A stretch of DNA of 64,000 nt from Mesorhizobium sp. J18 (GTDB taxonomy: Bacteria; Pseudomonadota; Alphaproteobacteria; Rhizobiales; Rhizobiaceae). Every line of letters begins with the position of its first letter. The first letter of the stretch is position 1. Position numbers and translations under genes: made by a program. The notes below the pieces were generated by a model. It saw only the letters and a list, made by a program, of their open reading frames with translations. It had not been told where the DNA came from and did no database searches. Shown piece by piece: positions 35,240-44,670 of this stretch. The DNA lies in NCBI RefSeq assembly GCF_007829525.1, contig NZ_VLJP01000078.1:44124-108123 (forward strand). The letters are read 5' to 3'.

Positions 35240-37645
35240 ATGCCCGATCTTCTTCTCGAACTACGCTCCGAGGAAATTCCCGCACGCATGCAGCGAAAGG
35301 CGGCGGGCGACCTTCGCAAACTGGTCACCGACGGCCTTGTCGATGCCGGGCTGACCTATGAAGGCGCGCAGGAATACTGGACGCCGCGCCGGCTGGTGCT
35401 CGATGTCCGCGGTGTCACCGCGCGTTCCAAGGACGTGCGCGAGGAGCGCAAGGGACCGAGCACGAAAGCGCCGGAGCAGGCGATCCAGGGTTTTCTGCGC
35501 TCGGCCGGGCTGAATTCGGTCGATGAGGCCGAAGTGAAATCCGATCCCAAGAAGGGCGATTTCTATGTCGCGGTCATCTCGAAGCCGGGCAGGGCGGCCG
35601 AGGAGATCATCGCCGAGATGATGCCGCGCATCATCCGCGATTTCCCCTGGCCGAGATCCATGCGCTGGGGCGCGGCTTCGGCCAGTCCCGGCTCGCTGCG
35701 CTGGGTGCGCCCGCTGCAGTCGATCGTCTGTACCTTCGGCCCGGAGACCGAGGAGCCGATCGTCATCGATTTCGAGATCGACGGCATCCGCGCTGGCAAT
35801 GTCACCTACGGCCATCGCTTCCATGCGCCGGAGGCCATCACCGTGCGCCGCTTCGAGGACTATGCCGCCAAGCTGGAAGCGGCGAAGGTGATCGTGGACG
35901 CCGAGCGCCGCAAGCGGATCATTCTGGACGATGCGCGCAATCTTGCCTTCGCCAATGGCCTCGAACTGGTCGAGGACGAAGGGCTTCTGGAGGAAGTTTC
36001 GGGCCTTGTCGAATGGCCGGTCGTGCTGATGGGCGAGTTCGAGGAGGAATTCCTGGAAATTCCCGCCGAGGTCATCCGGCTGACGATCCGGGCGAACCAG
36101 AAGTGTTTCGTTTGCAGCCCGCAGGATGCGCACCCCGCCCCGGCGCTACGCGCTGACCCTCCCCATGGAGGGGAGGGTAAAGTCGCGGCCGGTCTTGCCT
36201 CCCCCTCTGGTGCGGGAGGGGGTGAAGCAGTGCTTTCCAACCGCTTCATCCTCACCGCCAATATCGAGGCCAAGGATGGCGGCAAGGAGATCGCCTTCGG
36301 CAACGGCAAGGTCGTGCGCGCCCGCCTTTCCGACGCGCTCTATTTCTGGAAGACCGATCAGGCGGACCTGCCCGATCTCGACCGGCTGAAGGAGTCGGCG
36401 GAAAAATTCGGACTGGACCTGAAGAAGCCTCTCGACCAGCGCATGGCGCGACTCGATCATCTCGGCGTCACCTTCCATGCCAAGCTCGGCACGCAGGGTG
36501 AACGCGTGGAGCGTATCCGCCGTCTGGCGCGCGAACTGGCGCCGATCGTGGCACGCTCTTTCACCTCCCCCTTGAGGGGAGGTCGCAACGCCGAGCAAGG
36601 CGAAGGCGGCGCGGGCGGAGGTATTTCTGGTGCCGTCACCCCCACCCCGGACCTGCGGTCCGACCCTCCCCTCAAGGGGGAGGGTGAGGACCTTGCCGCC
36701 CTTGCCGAGCGCGCTGCCGTTCTCGCAAAGGCCGACCTGCAGACCGAAGTCGTCGGCGAGTTCCCCGAGTTGCAGGGCGCGATGGGCCGCAAATATGCGA
36801 CGCTGCAGGGGGAGCATGCCTCCGTAGCCGCCGCGATCGAGGAACATTACAAGCCGCTCGGCCCCTCCGATATCGTGCCGACCGATCCGGTGTCCGTCGC
36901 AGTCGCGCTCGCCGACAAGCTAGACACGCTGGTCGGCTTCTGGGCCATCGACGAGAAGCCGACGGGCTCGAAGGATCCCTATGCGCTACGCAGGGCTGCT
37001 CTGGGCGTGATCCGGATTGTAGTGGAGAATGGGGTGCGGCTGGAGCTATTGAAGCACTGCCGACAGGCGGCCATTCTGGTTTTAGAGAATCCAAACGGGA
37101 TTGCTGGACCGGGCATTGGTGCTGTGCCGGATCTCCTCTCTTTCTTCCATGACCGCCTGAAGGTCTATCTGCGCGACAAGGGCGCGCGGCACGACCTGAT
37201 CGATTCCGTCATCACGCCGGAGGCGGACGACCTGTTGTTGATCGTCAGCCGTGTGGCCGCGCTGGGCTCCTTCCTCGACACCGAGGCCGGGAAGAATCTG
37301 CTCGCCGGCACCAAGCGCGCGGCGAACATTCTTGCCGCCGAGGAGAAGAAGAAAACGCGCGTCGCCGATGCCGTCGATCCGGCCCTTCTCACCGAAAAGG
37401 CCGAGATCGCGCTGTTTTCGGCGGTGAATCAGGCTGAGAAGGAAGCCGCCCAAGCTATTAAAAACCAAGACTTTTCCGCCGCCATGGCCGCGCTTGCAGC
37501 ATTGCGTGAACCCGTTGATTCATTTTTCGAGGAGGTTCTCGTGAATGTTGAAGACGAAGCCGTGCGGGCGAACCGTCTGGCGCTGCTGGAGCGCATCCGC
37601 AGCGCAACGGCGCAGGTCGCGGATTTCTCCAGGATAGCAGGCTGA
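35240..37645 (+). CDS. glyS: Glycyl-tRNA synthetase beta subunit, with two palindromic-element inserts
   Basis: tRNA-binding beta subunit of glycyl-tRNA synthetase. The start [21 protein letters not shown] is typical, and conserved segments such as [61 protein letters not shown] and [13 protein letters not shown] are present. The 801 residues exceed the usual 690-760. The extra lengths are two low-complexity inserts of Gly, Pro, Ala and charged residues, around residues 297-331 and 441-483, encoded by palindromic elements (36130-36230 and 36562-36686). The frame stays open, so the protein is probably made with the extra loops. Third gene of the glyQ operon. Confidence 0.95.
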   Translation: MPDLLLELRSEEIPARMQRKAAGDLRKLVTDGLVDAGLTYEGAQEYWTPRRLVLDVRGVTARSKDVREERKGPSTKAPEQAIQGFLRSAGLNSVDEAEVKSDPKKGDFYVAVISKPGRAAEEIIAEMMPRIIRDFPWPRSMRWGAASASPGSLRWVRPLQSIVCTFGPETEEPIVIDFEIDGIRAGNVTYGHRFHAPEAITVRRFEDYAAKLEAAKVIVDAERRKRIILDDARNLAFANGLELVEDEGLLEEVSGLVEWPVVLMGEFEEEFLEIPAEVIRLTIRANQKCFVCSPQDAHPAPALRADPPHGGEGKVAAGLASPSGAGGGEAVLSNRFILTANIEAKDGGKEIAFGNGKVVRARLSDALYFWKTDQADLPDLDRLKESAEKFGLDLKKPLDQRMARLDHLGVTFHAKLGTQGERVERIRRLARELAPIVARSFTSPLRGGRNAEQGEGGAGGGISGAVTPTPDLRSDPPLKGEGEDLAALAERAAVLAKADLQTEVVGEFPELQGAMGRKYATLQGEHASVAAAIEEHYKPLGPSDIVPTDPVSVAVALADKLDTLVGFWAIDEKPTGSKDPYALRRAALGVIRIVVENGVRLELLKHCRQAAILVLENPNGIAGPGIGAVPDLLSFFHDRLKVYLRDKGARHDLIDSVITPEADDLLLIVSRVAALGSFLDTEAGKNLLAGTKRAANILAAEEKKKTRVADAVDPALLTEKAEIALFSAVNQAEKEAAQAIKNQDFSAAMAALAALREPVDSFFEEVLVNVEDEAVRANRLALLERIRSATAQVADFSRIAG
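36130..36230 (+). repeat. Palindromic repeat element inserted in frame in glyS (first copy)
   Basis: About 100 bp that interrupt the conserved glyS sequence between NQKCFVC and [13 protein letters not shown]. Two stems are visible: CCCTCCCC / GGGGAGGG (36157-36177) and CCCCCTC / GAGGGGG (36201-36222). The base pattern matches palindromic elements found many times between genes in Hyphomicrobiales. Boundaries are approximate. Confidence 0.75.
36562..36686 (+). repeat. Palindromic repeat element inserted in frame in glyS (second copy)
   Basis: A 125-bp segment whose ends are near-perfect inverted repeats: CACCTCCCCCTTGAGGGGAG (36562-36581) against CTCCCCTCAAGGGGGAGG (36666-36683), with a G extra near the right edge. 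Its middle is GC-rich (GCGGGCGGAGG, CCCCACCCCGG). It inserts after [10 protein letters not shown] and before [17 protein letters not shown] in the protein, in a stretch that is short in other GlyS proteins. It keeps the frame open. Confidence 0.85.
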
Positions 37646-37681
37646 TTGCGGCCTGCCGCCACTTGCGATTGGAGCAGGACC

Positions 37682-38656
37682 TTGGCTGAAATTCTTTCCG
37701 CCGATATGGCGCTGGAGCGGGCGGCCGCCCTGCTTGCGGCTGGCGAAACGGTGGCGATCCCGACCGAGACTGTCTATGGCCTCGCCGCCGACGCCACCAA
37801 TGGCGAGGCGGTGGCGCGTATTTTCGAGACCAAGGGGCGGCCGCGCTTCAACCCGCTGATCGCCCATGTTTCCGATATGGCGATGGCCGAGCGCATCGCG
37901 GTCCTCGATCCTCTATCGCGCAAGCTCGCGGATGCCTTCTGGCCTGGCCCGCTGACGCTGGTCCTGCCGCTGCGGGAGGAAAGCGGAATTCATCCGCTGG
38001 TGACTGCAGGGCTCGACACGGTTGCGCTCAGGATGCCGAAAGGTTTCGGGGCCGAGGTCGTACGCCGCCTTGGTCGACCTCTCGCCGCGCCGAGCGCGAA
38101 TTCTTCCGGCCGCATCAGCTCCACGACGGCGGAAGCCGTGGCAACCGATCTGGGCTCCCGTATCGCCCTTATCGTCGATGGTGGGCCGACCCCGGTCGGA
38201 CTGGAATCGACCATCGTGAAGGTGGAAGACGGAGCTGTCAGGCTGCTGCGTCCTGGTGGGCTCTCCGCCGAGGAAGTCGAGAAGGTGATCGGCAATCCCA
38301 TGCTGCGCGGCTCGGCAGGTGCGGTCGTGGCGCCGGGCATGCTGGCCTCGCACTACGCGCCCGCAGCACGGATGCGCCTCGACGCCGCTGAGGTGTGGCC
38401 CGGCGAGGCCCTGCTTGCCTTCGGCCCGAAGCGGGTACGGGCCGCCGAGAATGCCGTGGCCGTCGCCAACCTGTCGGAAGCGGGCGATCTGCGGGAGGCG
38501 GCGGCCAATCTCTTCTCGCATATGCTGAGGCTAGACCGTTCCGGAGCGACGACGATCGCCGTCGAGCCGGTGCCGAAGCACGGCCTGGGCGAGGCGATCA
38601 ACGACCGGCTTGCGCGCGCCGCCGCTCCGCGCGACAAGCCTCTGGCCGAAGAGTGA
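37682..38656 (+). CDS. L-threonylcarbamoyladenylate synthase (Sua5 type)
   Basis: Makes threonylcarbamoyl-AMP from threonine, bicarbonate and ATP for the t6A37 modification of tRNAs. The YrdC domain covers the first 200 residues (AIPTETVYGLAADATNGEAVARIFETKGRPRFNPL, KLADAFWPGPLTLVL, PLAAPSANSSGRISSTTAEAV) and the C-terminal Sua5 domain the last 100 (PGMLASHYAPAARMRL). The 324-residue length shows the two-domain type rather than short TsaC. No ATG fits the conserved start; a TTG at 37682 with GGAG 7 bases upstream is chosen. It is 36 bp after glyS. Confidence 0.93.
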   Translation: MAEILSADMALERAAALLAAGETVAIPTETVYGLAADATNGEAVARIFETKGRPRFNPLIAHVSDMAMAERIAVLDPLSRKLADAFWPGPLTLVLPLREESGIHPLVTAGLDTVALRMPKGFGAEVVRRLGRPLAAPSANSSGRISSTTAEAVATDLGSRIALIVDGGPTPVGLESTIVKVEDGAVRLLRPGGLSAEEVEKVIGNPMLRGSAGAVVAPGMLASHYAPAARMRLDAAEVWPGEALLAFGPKRVRAAENAVAVANLSEAGDLREAAANLFSHMLRLDRSGATTIAVEPVPKHGLGEAINDRLARAAAPRDKPLAEE

Positions 38657-38675
38657 TCTCAGGAGAGCAGGTGAC

Positions 38676-40088
38676 ATGCTCGACGACGCGCTGATCCATC
38701 GCTTTGCCGAAATCGTCGGCGACAAATATGCGCTTCGCGCGGTGGGCGAGATCGCGCCTTATGTCGAGGAGCCGCGCGGTCTCTTCGCCGGCCGCACACC
38801 ACTCGTGCTGAAGCCTGCGACCACGGAAGAGGTCAGCCGCATCCTCAGGCTGGCGAGCGGGACCGGCACAGCCATCGTGCCCCAGGGCGGCAATACGGGC
38901 CTTGTCGGCGGCCAGATGCCGGACCGCTCCGGGCGCGAGGTGGTGGTTTCGCTGTCGCGGCTGAACCGCATCCGCGAGGTTGATGTCCAATCAAACACGA
39001 TCACGGCCGAGGCCGGCGTTATCCTGCAGACGCTCCAGCAGACGGCCGAAGAGCACGGCCGGCTGTTCCCCCTGGCTCTCGCCTCGCAGGGCTCGTGCCA
39101 GATCGGCGGCAACCTGTCCTCAAACGCAGGCGGCATCGGCGTTCTCGCCTATGGCGGTGCGCGTGAGCTCTGCCTCGGCGTAGAAGTAGTGCTGCCGACA
39201 GGCGAGGTGCTGGACGATTTGCGCAAGCTGAAGAAGGATAATACCGGCTACGACCTCAAGAACCTTTTCATCGGCGCGGAAGGCACGCTCGGCATCATCA
39301 CGGCGGCAGTCCTGAAGCTCTTTCCGCTGCCGAAGGGACGAGACGTCGCCTGGGCGGCTCTGTCCTCGCCGCGTGACGCGCTCGGCTTCTTCGAACTGGC
39401 GCTGGCGCGGGCGGGCAACGGTTTGACCGCTTTCGAACTCGTCGGCGCGACGCCGCTGGAATTCGCGCTGCGTCATGTGCCGGGCGCCGTCGCGCCGCTT
39501 TCCGGCAGTCATCCCTGGTATGTGATGGTCGAGATTTCGTCCGGCATATCCGCGGAGGCTTCCGGCATGCTCATGGAGGAGGTTATGACGGCGGGCTTGG
39601 AGGCCGGACTGGTGATCGACGCCGTCATCGCGCAAAGCACCGCGCAAGCGGAAGCCTTCCGCAACCTGCGCGAGGCCCTGTCTGAATCGCAGAAGCCGGA
39701 AGGCGGCTCGATCAAGCATGACATTTCAGTGCCGGTCGTCTCCATTCCCGATTTCATCGAACAGGCGGGAAAAGCGGTGCAGAAGGTCGTTCCGGGCAGT
39801 CGTGTCGCCTGCTTCGGCCACATGGGCGACGGCAATCTTCACTACAACATCTCCCAGCCGGTGGGGGCGGACAAGCAGGAGTTCCTGTCGCATTACCGGG
39901 CCATGAACGACGCCATACACGAGATCGTGCGCGCCATGGGCGGCTCCATCTCGGCCGAGCACGGCATAGGCCGCATGAAGCGAGACGAGTTGCTGGTCAC
40001 TGCTCCGCCGGTCGCCATCAACCTGATGCGCCGCATCAAGCAGGCCTTCGATCCGGCAGGGATCATGAATCCGGGCAAGGTGATTTGA
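38676..40088 (+). CDS. FAD-linked oxidoreductase (D-2-hydroxyacid dehydrogenase type)
   Basis: Flavoprotein of the vanillyl-alcohol-oxidase superfamily, with an FAD_binding_4 domain (LVLKPATTEEVSRILRLA, VPQGGNTGLVGGQ, GNLSSNAGGIGVLAYG) and a C-terminal FAD-oxidase domain (GHMGDGNLHYNIS, SAEHGIGRMKRDEL, KQAFDPAGIMNPGKV). The 470-residue protein is most like D-2-hydroxyglutarate or D-lactate dehydrogenases and GlcD. Electron acceptor and substrate are unclear. The ATG at 38676 follows AGGAGAG and lies 19 bp after sua5, so they are probably in one transcript. Confidence 0.85.
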   Translation: MLDDALIHRFAEIVGDKYALRAVGEIAPYVEEPRGLFAGRTPLVLKPATTEEVSRILRLASGTGTAIVPQGGNTGLVGGQMPDRSGREVVVSLSRLNRIREVDVQSNTITAEAGVILQTLQQTAEEHGRLFPLALASQGSCQIGGNLSSNAGGIGVLAYGGARELCLGVEVVLPTGEVLDDLRKLKKDNTGYDLKNLFIGAEGTLGIITAAVLKLFPLPKGRDVAWAALSSPRDALGFFELALARAGNGLTAFELVGATPLEFALRHVPGAVAPLSGSHPWYVMVEISSGISAEASGMLMEEVMTAGLEAGLVIDAVIAQSTAQAEAFRNLREALSESQKPEGGSIKHDISVPVVSIPDFIEQAGKAVQKVVPGSRVACFGHMGDGNLHYNISQPVGADKQEFLSHYRAMNDAIHEIVRAMGGSISAEHGIGRMKRDELLVTAPPVAINLMRRIKQAFDPAGIMNPGKVI

Positions 40089-40108
40089 CGCCGCATTGCC
40101 GCCAATTC

Positions 40109-40699
40109 CTATAGCCACTCCAACATGCCATCCTCGACGTGCAGGATGCGATCCTGCCGGACATCCATGGCGGCGGCCCTTTCGGGTGAAGTTCCGGCGA
40201 CGAGGTGGAATATGACCCGTATGATGCCACCATGGGTGACGCAGACGGTCGGGCGCTCGATTTCATCCAGCCATGGCTTCACGCGTTCGGTCAGCATGGC
40301 ATAGCTCTCGGCGCCTGCGCCGGGCGGCACGAAATGCCATTTCTGGCGCGAGCGCGCCTGCGTCACGCCGGGCTGCCGGGCTTCCAGTTCGGCATAGGTG
40401 AAGCCCTGCCAGTCTCCGAAATGCACTTCGACAAGGCGCGGATCGGTACGGTAGCCTTCGGGAGCCAGGCCCATGGCGAGGCGAACGCGCTCCATCGTTT
40501 CGCGGGTGCGCCGCAGCGGGCTGGCGACGAAATCGAAGGCTGCCGGATCGTCGATCAGTTCCGCCAGTCGATGGCCGTTGCGATCTGCCTGCGAGCGGCC
40601 GACATCGTTGATGTCGGTATCGGCCTGGCCCTGCAGGCGTCTCTCGACATTCCAGTCGGTCAGGCCATGCCGGACTATGTAGAGGGGAGGGCGGGTCAA
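40109..40699 (-). CDS. Histidine phosphatase family protein
   Basis: Phosphoglycerate-mutase-like phosphatase of 196 residues. The catalytic motif is IVRHGLTDWN at the start, with DFVASPLRRTRETMER and VCVTHGGIIRVIFH for the second histidine. Substrate unknown; short members hydrolyse sugar phosphates, nucleotides, or phosphoproteins. The start overlaps the fabI stop by 4 bp, so the genes are translationally coupled, as in other Hyphomicrobiales. Confidence 0.88.
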   Translation of the reverse strand: MTRPPLYIVRHGLTDWNVERRLQGQADTDINDVGRSQADRNGHRLAELIDDPAAFDFVASPLRRTRETMERVRLAMGLAPEGYRTDPRLVEVHFGDWQGFTYAELEARQPGVTQARSRQKWHFVPPGAGAESYAMLTERVKPWLDEIERPTVCVTHGGIIRVIFHLVAGTSPERAAAMDVRQDRILHVEDGMLEWL

Positions 40700-41514
40700 T
40701 CCGTAATAGTGGAGATATCAGGCGCGTCCACCGCCTTCATGCCGACGACATGATAGCCCGAATCGACATGCAAGACCTCGCCGGTGACGCCGCGCGACAG
40801 GTTGGACAGAAGATAAAGCGCTGAATCGCCCACTTCCTCGATGGAAACGACCCGCTTCAGCGGGGAATTGTACTCGTTCCAGCGCAAAATGTAGCGGAAA
40901 TCGCCGATGCCCGATGCGGCAAGCGTCTTGATCGGGCCGGCCGACAAGGCGTTGACGCGGATGCCGTTGCCGCCCAGATCGACCGCGAGGTAGCGCACGC
41001 TCGCCTCCAGGGCCGCCTTGGCGACACCCATGACATTGTAATGCGGCATGACCTTCTCGGCGCCGTAATAGGTGAGCGTCAGCATGGATCCGCCATCGCT
41101 CACCAGCGGCTCGGCGCGCTTGGCAATGGCCGTGAAGGAATAGACCGAGATATCCATGGTGCGCAGGAAGTTGTCGCGGGTGGTCTCGACATAGCGTCCG
41201 TCGAGCTCGTCCTTGTCCGAAAAGGCGATGGCGTGAACGAGGAAGTCCAGCTTGCCCCAGCGCTTCTCGACTTCGGCGAAGACGGCGTCGACGGTAGCAA
41301 GATCAGTCACGTCGCAATGGCCGACAAGGATGGCGCCAAGTTCCTTGGCCAGCGGCTCGACACGCTTCTTGAAGGCATCACCCTGATAGGTAAGCGCGAG
41401 TTCGGCGCCCTGAGCCGCACAAGCCTTGGCTATACCCCAGGCGATCGAACGGTTGTTGGCGACACCCAGGATGAGGCCGCGCTTTCCGGCCATCAGGCCA
41501 CTTTCACCTGCCAT
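40696..41514 (-). CDS. fabI: Enoyl-[acyl-carrier-protein] reductase (NADH)
   Basis: Final reductive step of each fatty-acid elongation cycle, and the target of triclosan. Short-chain-dehydrogenase-like protein of 272 residues with LILGVANNRSIAWGIAKA as cofactor site, and the active-site tyrosine and lysine at Y159-X6-K166 (YNVMGVAK). The SAGPIKTLAASGI segment is typical of FabI. The start at 41514 has GGGAG upstream; an ATG at 41493 is the alternative. Coupled to the downstream histidine phosphatase gene. Confidence 0.97.
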   Translation of the reverse strand: MAGESGLMAGKRGLILGVANNRSIAWGIAKACAAQGAELALTYQGDAFKKRVEPLAKELGAILVGHCDVTDLATVDAVFAEVEKRWGKLDFLVHAIAFSDKDELDGRYVETTRDNFLRTMDISVYSFTAIAKRAEPLVSDGGSMLTLTYYGAEKVMPHYNVMGVAKAALEASVRYLAVDLGGNGIRVNALSAGPIKTLAASGIGDFRYILRWNEYNSPLKRVVSIEEVGDSALYLLSNLSRGVTGEVLHVDSGYHVVGMKAVDAPDISTITD

Positions 41515-41624
41515 GCGACGCTACTCCCGCAATCGGATCCTAGGCGCTGCCTATCGCACAGCGGGTCCAAGGCATCAAGCGAGTTGCACGGGCGGAGACG
41601 GGCTGTACACACGCAATGCGGACA

Positions 41625-42581
41625 TCAGCCGCCCGAATCCCTGAAAAGTGCCTCCAGCTTCGGATCTCCTCCTTCCGGCAGCATGATCCGCACATGGGCA
41701 TAGAGATTGCCGTTGCCGCCGGTCTTTTCCGGCAGGCCGCGGCCCTTCAACCGCAGGCGCCGGTCGGAACTGGACCAGGCGGGCACGGATACCGCCACGC
41801 GCCCCGTCGGTGTCTCGACAGCCACTTTCGCGCCGAGGACTGCGTCGCGCAGGCTGACCGGCAGGTCGACATGCAGATCGCGCCCTTCGACGCGATAGCG
41901 CGGATGCGGCTTGAAGCGGATCTTCACCAGCGCATCGCCCCGTTCGCCGAAAGGCGTCTGGTCGCCTTGCCCCTTGAGCCTGATCGTCTGGCCGTCCTCG
42001 ACATAGCGCGGCAGCTTGACCGCGATGCGCCGGCCGTCAGGAAAGACCGCCTGCACCTTCTCGGCGCGGGCTACATCCTCGATGCTGACGTCGAGCGTCG
42101 CGTTGAGATCGCCCATACCGGCAGGGCGGCGGCCGCTACCACCACCAGCGCGATAGGCACGCGTGCTGCCGGCCGAACCGCCCTGACGGAAGGCCTGCCC
42201 GAAAATCTCGCTGAATATGTCGGCACCGCTCAAGGGATCACCATCGAAGCCGCTGGTGCGGAATTCGAAATGCGTCTCCCCGGGCCCGGCCCGGCCCGAG
42301 CGCCGGAAGCCGGCGAAGGGATCGCCGCCACCGGCGCCCTCGAAGCCGTGGAAGCGGGGCTTGCCCTCGGCGTCGATCTCGCCATTGTCGAAGGCCTTGC
42401 GCTTCTTCTCGTCGCCGAGAATCTCATAGGCCTGACTGATCTCGTTGAACCGTTCCTTGGCCTTGGGATCATCCGGATTCTGGTCAGGATGATACTTCTT
42501 GGCCAGCTTGCGGTAAGCCGACTTTATCTCTTTCGTCTCGGCGCTTCGGGCCACGCCCAAAGCCTCATAGGGGTCGCGCAT
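41625..42581 (-). CDS. DnaJ/CbpA-like J-domain co-chaperone
   Basis: J-protein that stimulates DnaK, of the CbpA/DjlA-free type with a C-terminal substrate domain but no zinc fingers. The 318-residue protein begins [10 protein letters not shown], with HPD in [19 protein letters not shown] (the DnaK-binding motif), then a Gly/Phe-rich stretch and a DnaJ C-terminal domain ([51 protein letters not shown]). ATG 42581 is chosen at the conserved region. It is next to fabI on the same strand, 110 bp away. Confidence 0.9.
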   Translation of the reverse strand: MRDPYEALGVARSAETKEIKSAYRKLAKKYHPDQNPDDPKAKERFNEISQAYEILGDEKKRKAFDNGEIDAEGKPRFHGFEGAGGGDPFAGFRRSGRAGPGETHFEFRTSGFDGDPLSGADIFSEIFGQAFRQGGSAGSTRAYRAGGGSGRRPAGMGDLNATLDVSIEDVARAEKVQAVFPDGRRIAVKLPRYVEDGQTIRLKGQGDQTPFGERGDALVKIRFKPHPRYRVEGRDLHVDLPVSLRDAVLGAKVAVETPTGRVAVSVPAWSSSDRRLRLKGRGLPEKTGGNGNLYAHVRIMLPEGGDPKLEALFRDSGG

Positions 42582-42684
42582 AGTCCAATTCTGCCGGATT
42601 CGGTCATCATGACCAATGGAAATCGTCACAACCTATATGCGCACGACTAGGAAGAAATTCCAGCCCGAAGGCGAATGAGCAGCC

Positions 42685-43152
42685 TCAGATGGCCTCGAAG
42701 CTCCGCATGGTCCAGGCACCACTGGGGCCAAGGCAGGCCTCGCCCTGATAAAGCGCGACGCCTTCGAAGCTTTCGCGCGTCGTGGTGAAGCGGCGGCAGA
42801 GGAAGATATCGTCGCGATATTCTGCCAGATCCGTGATCCTGCCGCGCGACCCCGTTTCGGGATTGGCCCAGCCCAGCTCGCTGCCGCCAAGCTGCTCCAC
42901 ATCCACCGAGGAGACCGCGTTGCGGATGGTCAGGGCGTCGGAAACGTCATGATCCGCCGGTTTGGGTGCTGACGGCTTGGAAATGGAGCCGGTGATCAGG
43001 CTGCGGTCGGCGGCCAGCCGCTCGAGATCCATGCCGCCGCGCCCGCCGCAGGCGGAAACCAGAATGCCGAGAATCAGAAGTGTCGCGGAGCATGCGAACT
43101 GCCGCCAAAAAGGTCGAGTATGGAGGTCTTTCGCTTGCACTCGCCGCGACAA
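42685..43152 (-). CDS. RT0821/Lpp0805-type surface lipoprotein
   Basis: A 155-residue lipoprotein with a type II signal ([12 protein letters not shown], lipobox LVSAC). The C-terminus carries the characteristic [20 protein letters not shown] then [16 protein letters not shown] pattern of the RT0821/Lpp0805 surface-protein group, common in alphaproteobacteria and of unknown function. It is divergent from pdxH with only 42 bp between starts, and 103 bp before dnaJ on the same strand. Confidence 0.8.
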   Translation of the reverse strand: MSRRVQAKDLHTRPFWRQFACSATLLILGILVSACGGRGGMDLERLAADRSLITGSISKPSAPKPADHDVSDALTIRNAVSSVDVEQLGGSELGWANPETGSRGRITDLAEYRDDIFLCRRFTTTRESFEGVALYQGEACLGPSGAWTMRSFEAI

Positions 43153-43194
43153 TCGGCATTCTCCTCGTCATGCTACAGAATGCGAGCCTGCAGT

Positions 43195-43809
43195 ATGGTT
43201 GAAACCGACTTAACAAGTGGTGACTTTACCGAAACCATGGAGCCTTTCCGGCTCTTCGCCGAATGGCTGGCGGATGCGGAGACGTCCGAGCCGAATGACC
43301 CGAACGCTGTCGCGCTCGCAACCGTGGATGCCGAAGGCATGCCGAATGTGCGGATGGTGCTCCTGAAGGGCTTCGATGAGCACGGTTTCGTCTTCTACAC
43401 GAATTTCGACAGCGCCAAGGGCCGGGAAATCCTCGGGCAGCGCAAGGCGGCCATGTGCTTTCACTGGAAGAGCCTGCGTCGGCAGGTGCGTTTGCGCGGT
43501 CCGGTGGAGATCGTCAGCGACGAGGAGGCGGATGCCTATTTCGCCTCGCGTCCGCGCGGCAGTCGTATCGGCGCCTGGGCCTCGAAGCAGTCGCGGGAGC
43601 TTGAAAGCCGCTTCGCTCTGGAAAAGGCCGTTGCGGAATATACGGCCAGATATGCCATCGGCGAGATCCCGCGTCCGAGCTACTGGTCGGGCTTCCGCAT
43701 CGTGCCGGGAACGATCGAGTTCTGGCACGACAGGCCGTTCCGCCTGCATGACCGGATCGTCTTCACGCGCGAAGGCGATGGCTGGAGCAAGAAGCGGCTT
43801 TATCCGTGA
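43195..43809 (+). CDS. pdxH: Pyridoxamine/pyridoxine 5'-phosphate oxidase
   Basis: FMN-dependent enzyme that forms pyridoxal 5'-phosphate from the pyridoxine and pyridoxamine phosphates. The 204-residue protein has [36 protein letters not shown] at the start, [28 protein letters not shown] and [27 protein letters not shown] in the C-terminal half, all typical. ATG 43195 is chosen; a start at 43180 is possible. Ribosome site is weak. Divergent from the surface-lipoprotein gene. Confidence 0.96.
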   Translation: MVETDLTSGDFTETMEPFRLFAEWLADAETSEPNDPNAVALATVDAEGMPNVRMVLLKGFDEHGFVFYTNFDSAKGREILGQRKAAMCFHWKSLRRQVRLRGPVEIVSDEEADAYFASRPRGSRIGAWASKQSRELESRFALEKAVAEYTARYAIGEIPRPSYWSGFRIVPGTIEFWHDRPFRLHDRIVFTREGDGWSKKRLYP

Positions 43810-43907
43810 GATAGCCTGATCTCGACCTATATTTTCGCCTCGGCGCGGTTGGAGTTCGGCCCATCGTCAGCACCCGCCATTTGCCGTCAGGCGGTGCCCT
43901 ATTTGGT

Positions 43908-44660
43908 CTAACCCTTCTTGCGGTTCATGAAGGCCATGAAGGCTGCCTTGGCCTCCTCGGAGGTGAGCCGCTGGCGGAAATGCACGCCTTCTTCCTCTAT
44001 GCGGGCCACAATCGCATCGCGCGGGGCACGCATCAGTTTGCGGGCGATTCTCAACGCCTCGGGCGGCTTGGCAGCGATGGCTTCGGCGGCGGCAAGAACG
44101 GTTTCCTCCAGTTTCGAGACCTCCACCACCTCATAGATCAAACCAGCGGCCTTTGCCCTTTCGGCGGGGAAAGCCTCGCCCATGGCAAGAAGCGCAAAAG
44201 CCTGCTGGCGGCCCATGATCGCCGGCGCAAGCAGGCTTGATCCGGCTTCGGGCACAAGGCCGAGATCGACGAAAGGCGTGCGGAAACTGGCTTCCGGCGT
44301 GGCGAAGGTCAGGTCGCAATGCAGATGGATCGTGGTGCCGATGCCGACCGCCAGGCCGTCGACCCCGGAGACGATCGGTTTCTCGGATCGTGCCAGCGCC
44401 ATCAGGAAATCATAGACCTCCCTGCCGTCTTCTCCTCCGGTCGCGACTGCCAGAAAATCGGCCAGATCGTTGCCGGAAGAGAATGCTCCGGGCACGCCGA
44501 AAAGCACCCGGCAGCGGATCGTCTTATCCGCGTCGCTTTCGGCCAGAGCCTTGGCCATGGCGGCGTACATGGCGCGCGTGATGGCATTCTTCTTCTCCGG
44601 CCGGTTCATGCGGATGATCTGGATCGCGCCCCGGCGCTCGACGGAGACATGCTCGCTCAT
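43908..44660 (-). CDS. Enoyl-CoA hydratase/isomerase
   Basis: Crotonase-family protein of 250 residues that hydrates or isomerises enoyl-CoA, probably in fatty-acid or organic-acid breakdown. The CoA-binding part RPEKKNAITRAMYAAMAKAL and the oxyanion-hole SGVDGLAVGIGTTIHLHCDLTFA are visible. The usual second catalytic Glu region reads FVDLGLVPEAGSS, as in enoyl-CoA isomerase/hydratase types. It follows the acyl-CoA dehydrogenase gene by 10 bp on the same strand, so they are cotranscribed. Confidence 0.92.
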   Translation of the reverse strand: MSEHVSVERRGAIQIIRMNRPEKKNAITRAMYAAMAKALAESDADKTIRCRVLFGVPGAFSSGNDLADFLAVATGGEDGREVYDFLMALARSEKPIVSGVDGLAVGIGTTIHLHCDLTFATPEASFRTPFVDLGLVPEAGSSLLAPAIMGRQQAFALLAMGEAFPAERAKAAGLIYEVVEVSKLEETVLAAAEAIAAKPPEALRIARKLMRAPRDAIVARIEEEGVHFRQRLTSEEAKAAFMAFMNRKKG

Positions 44661-44670
44661 GAAATGTTCC

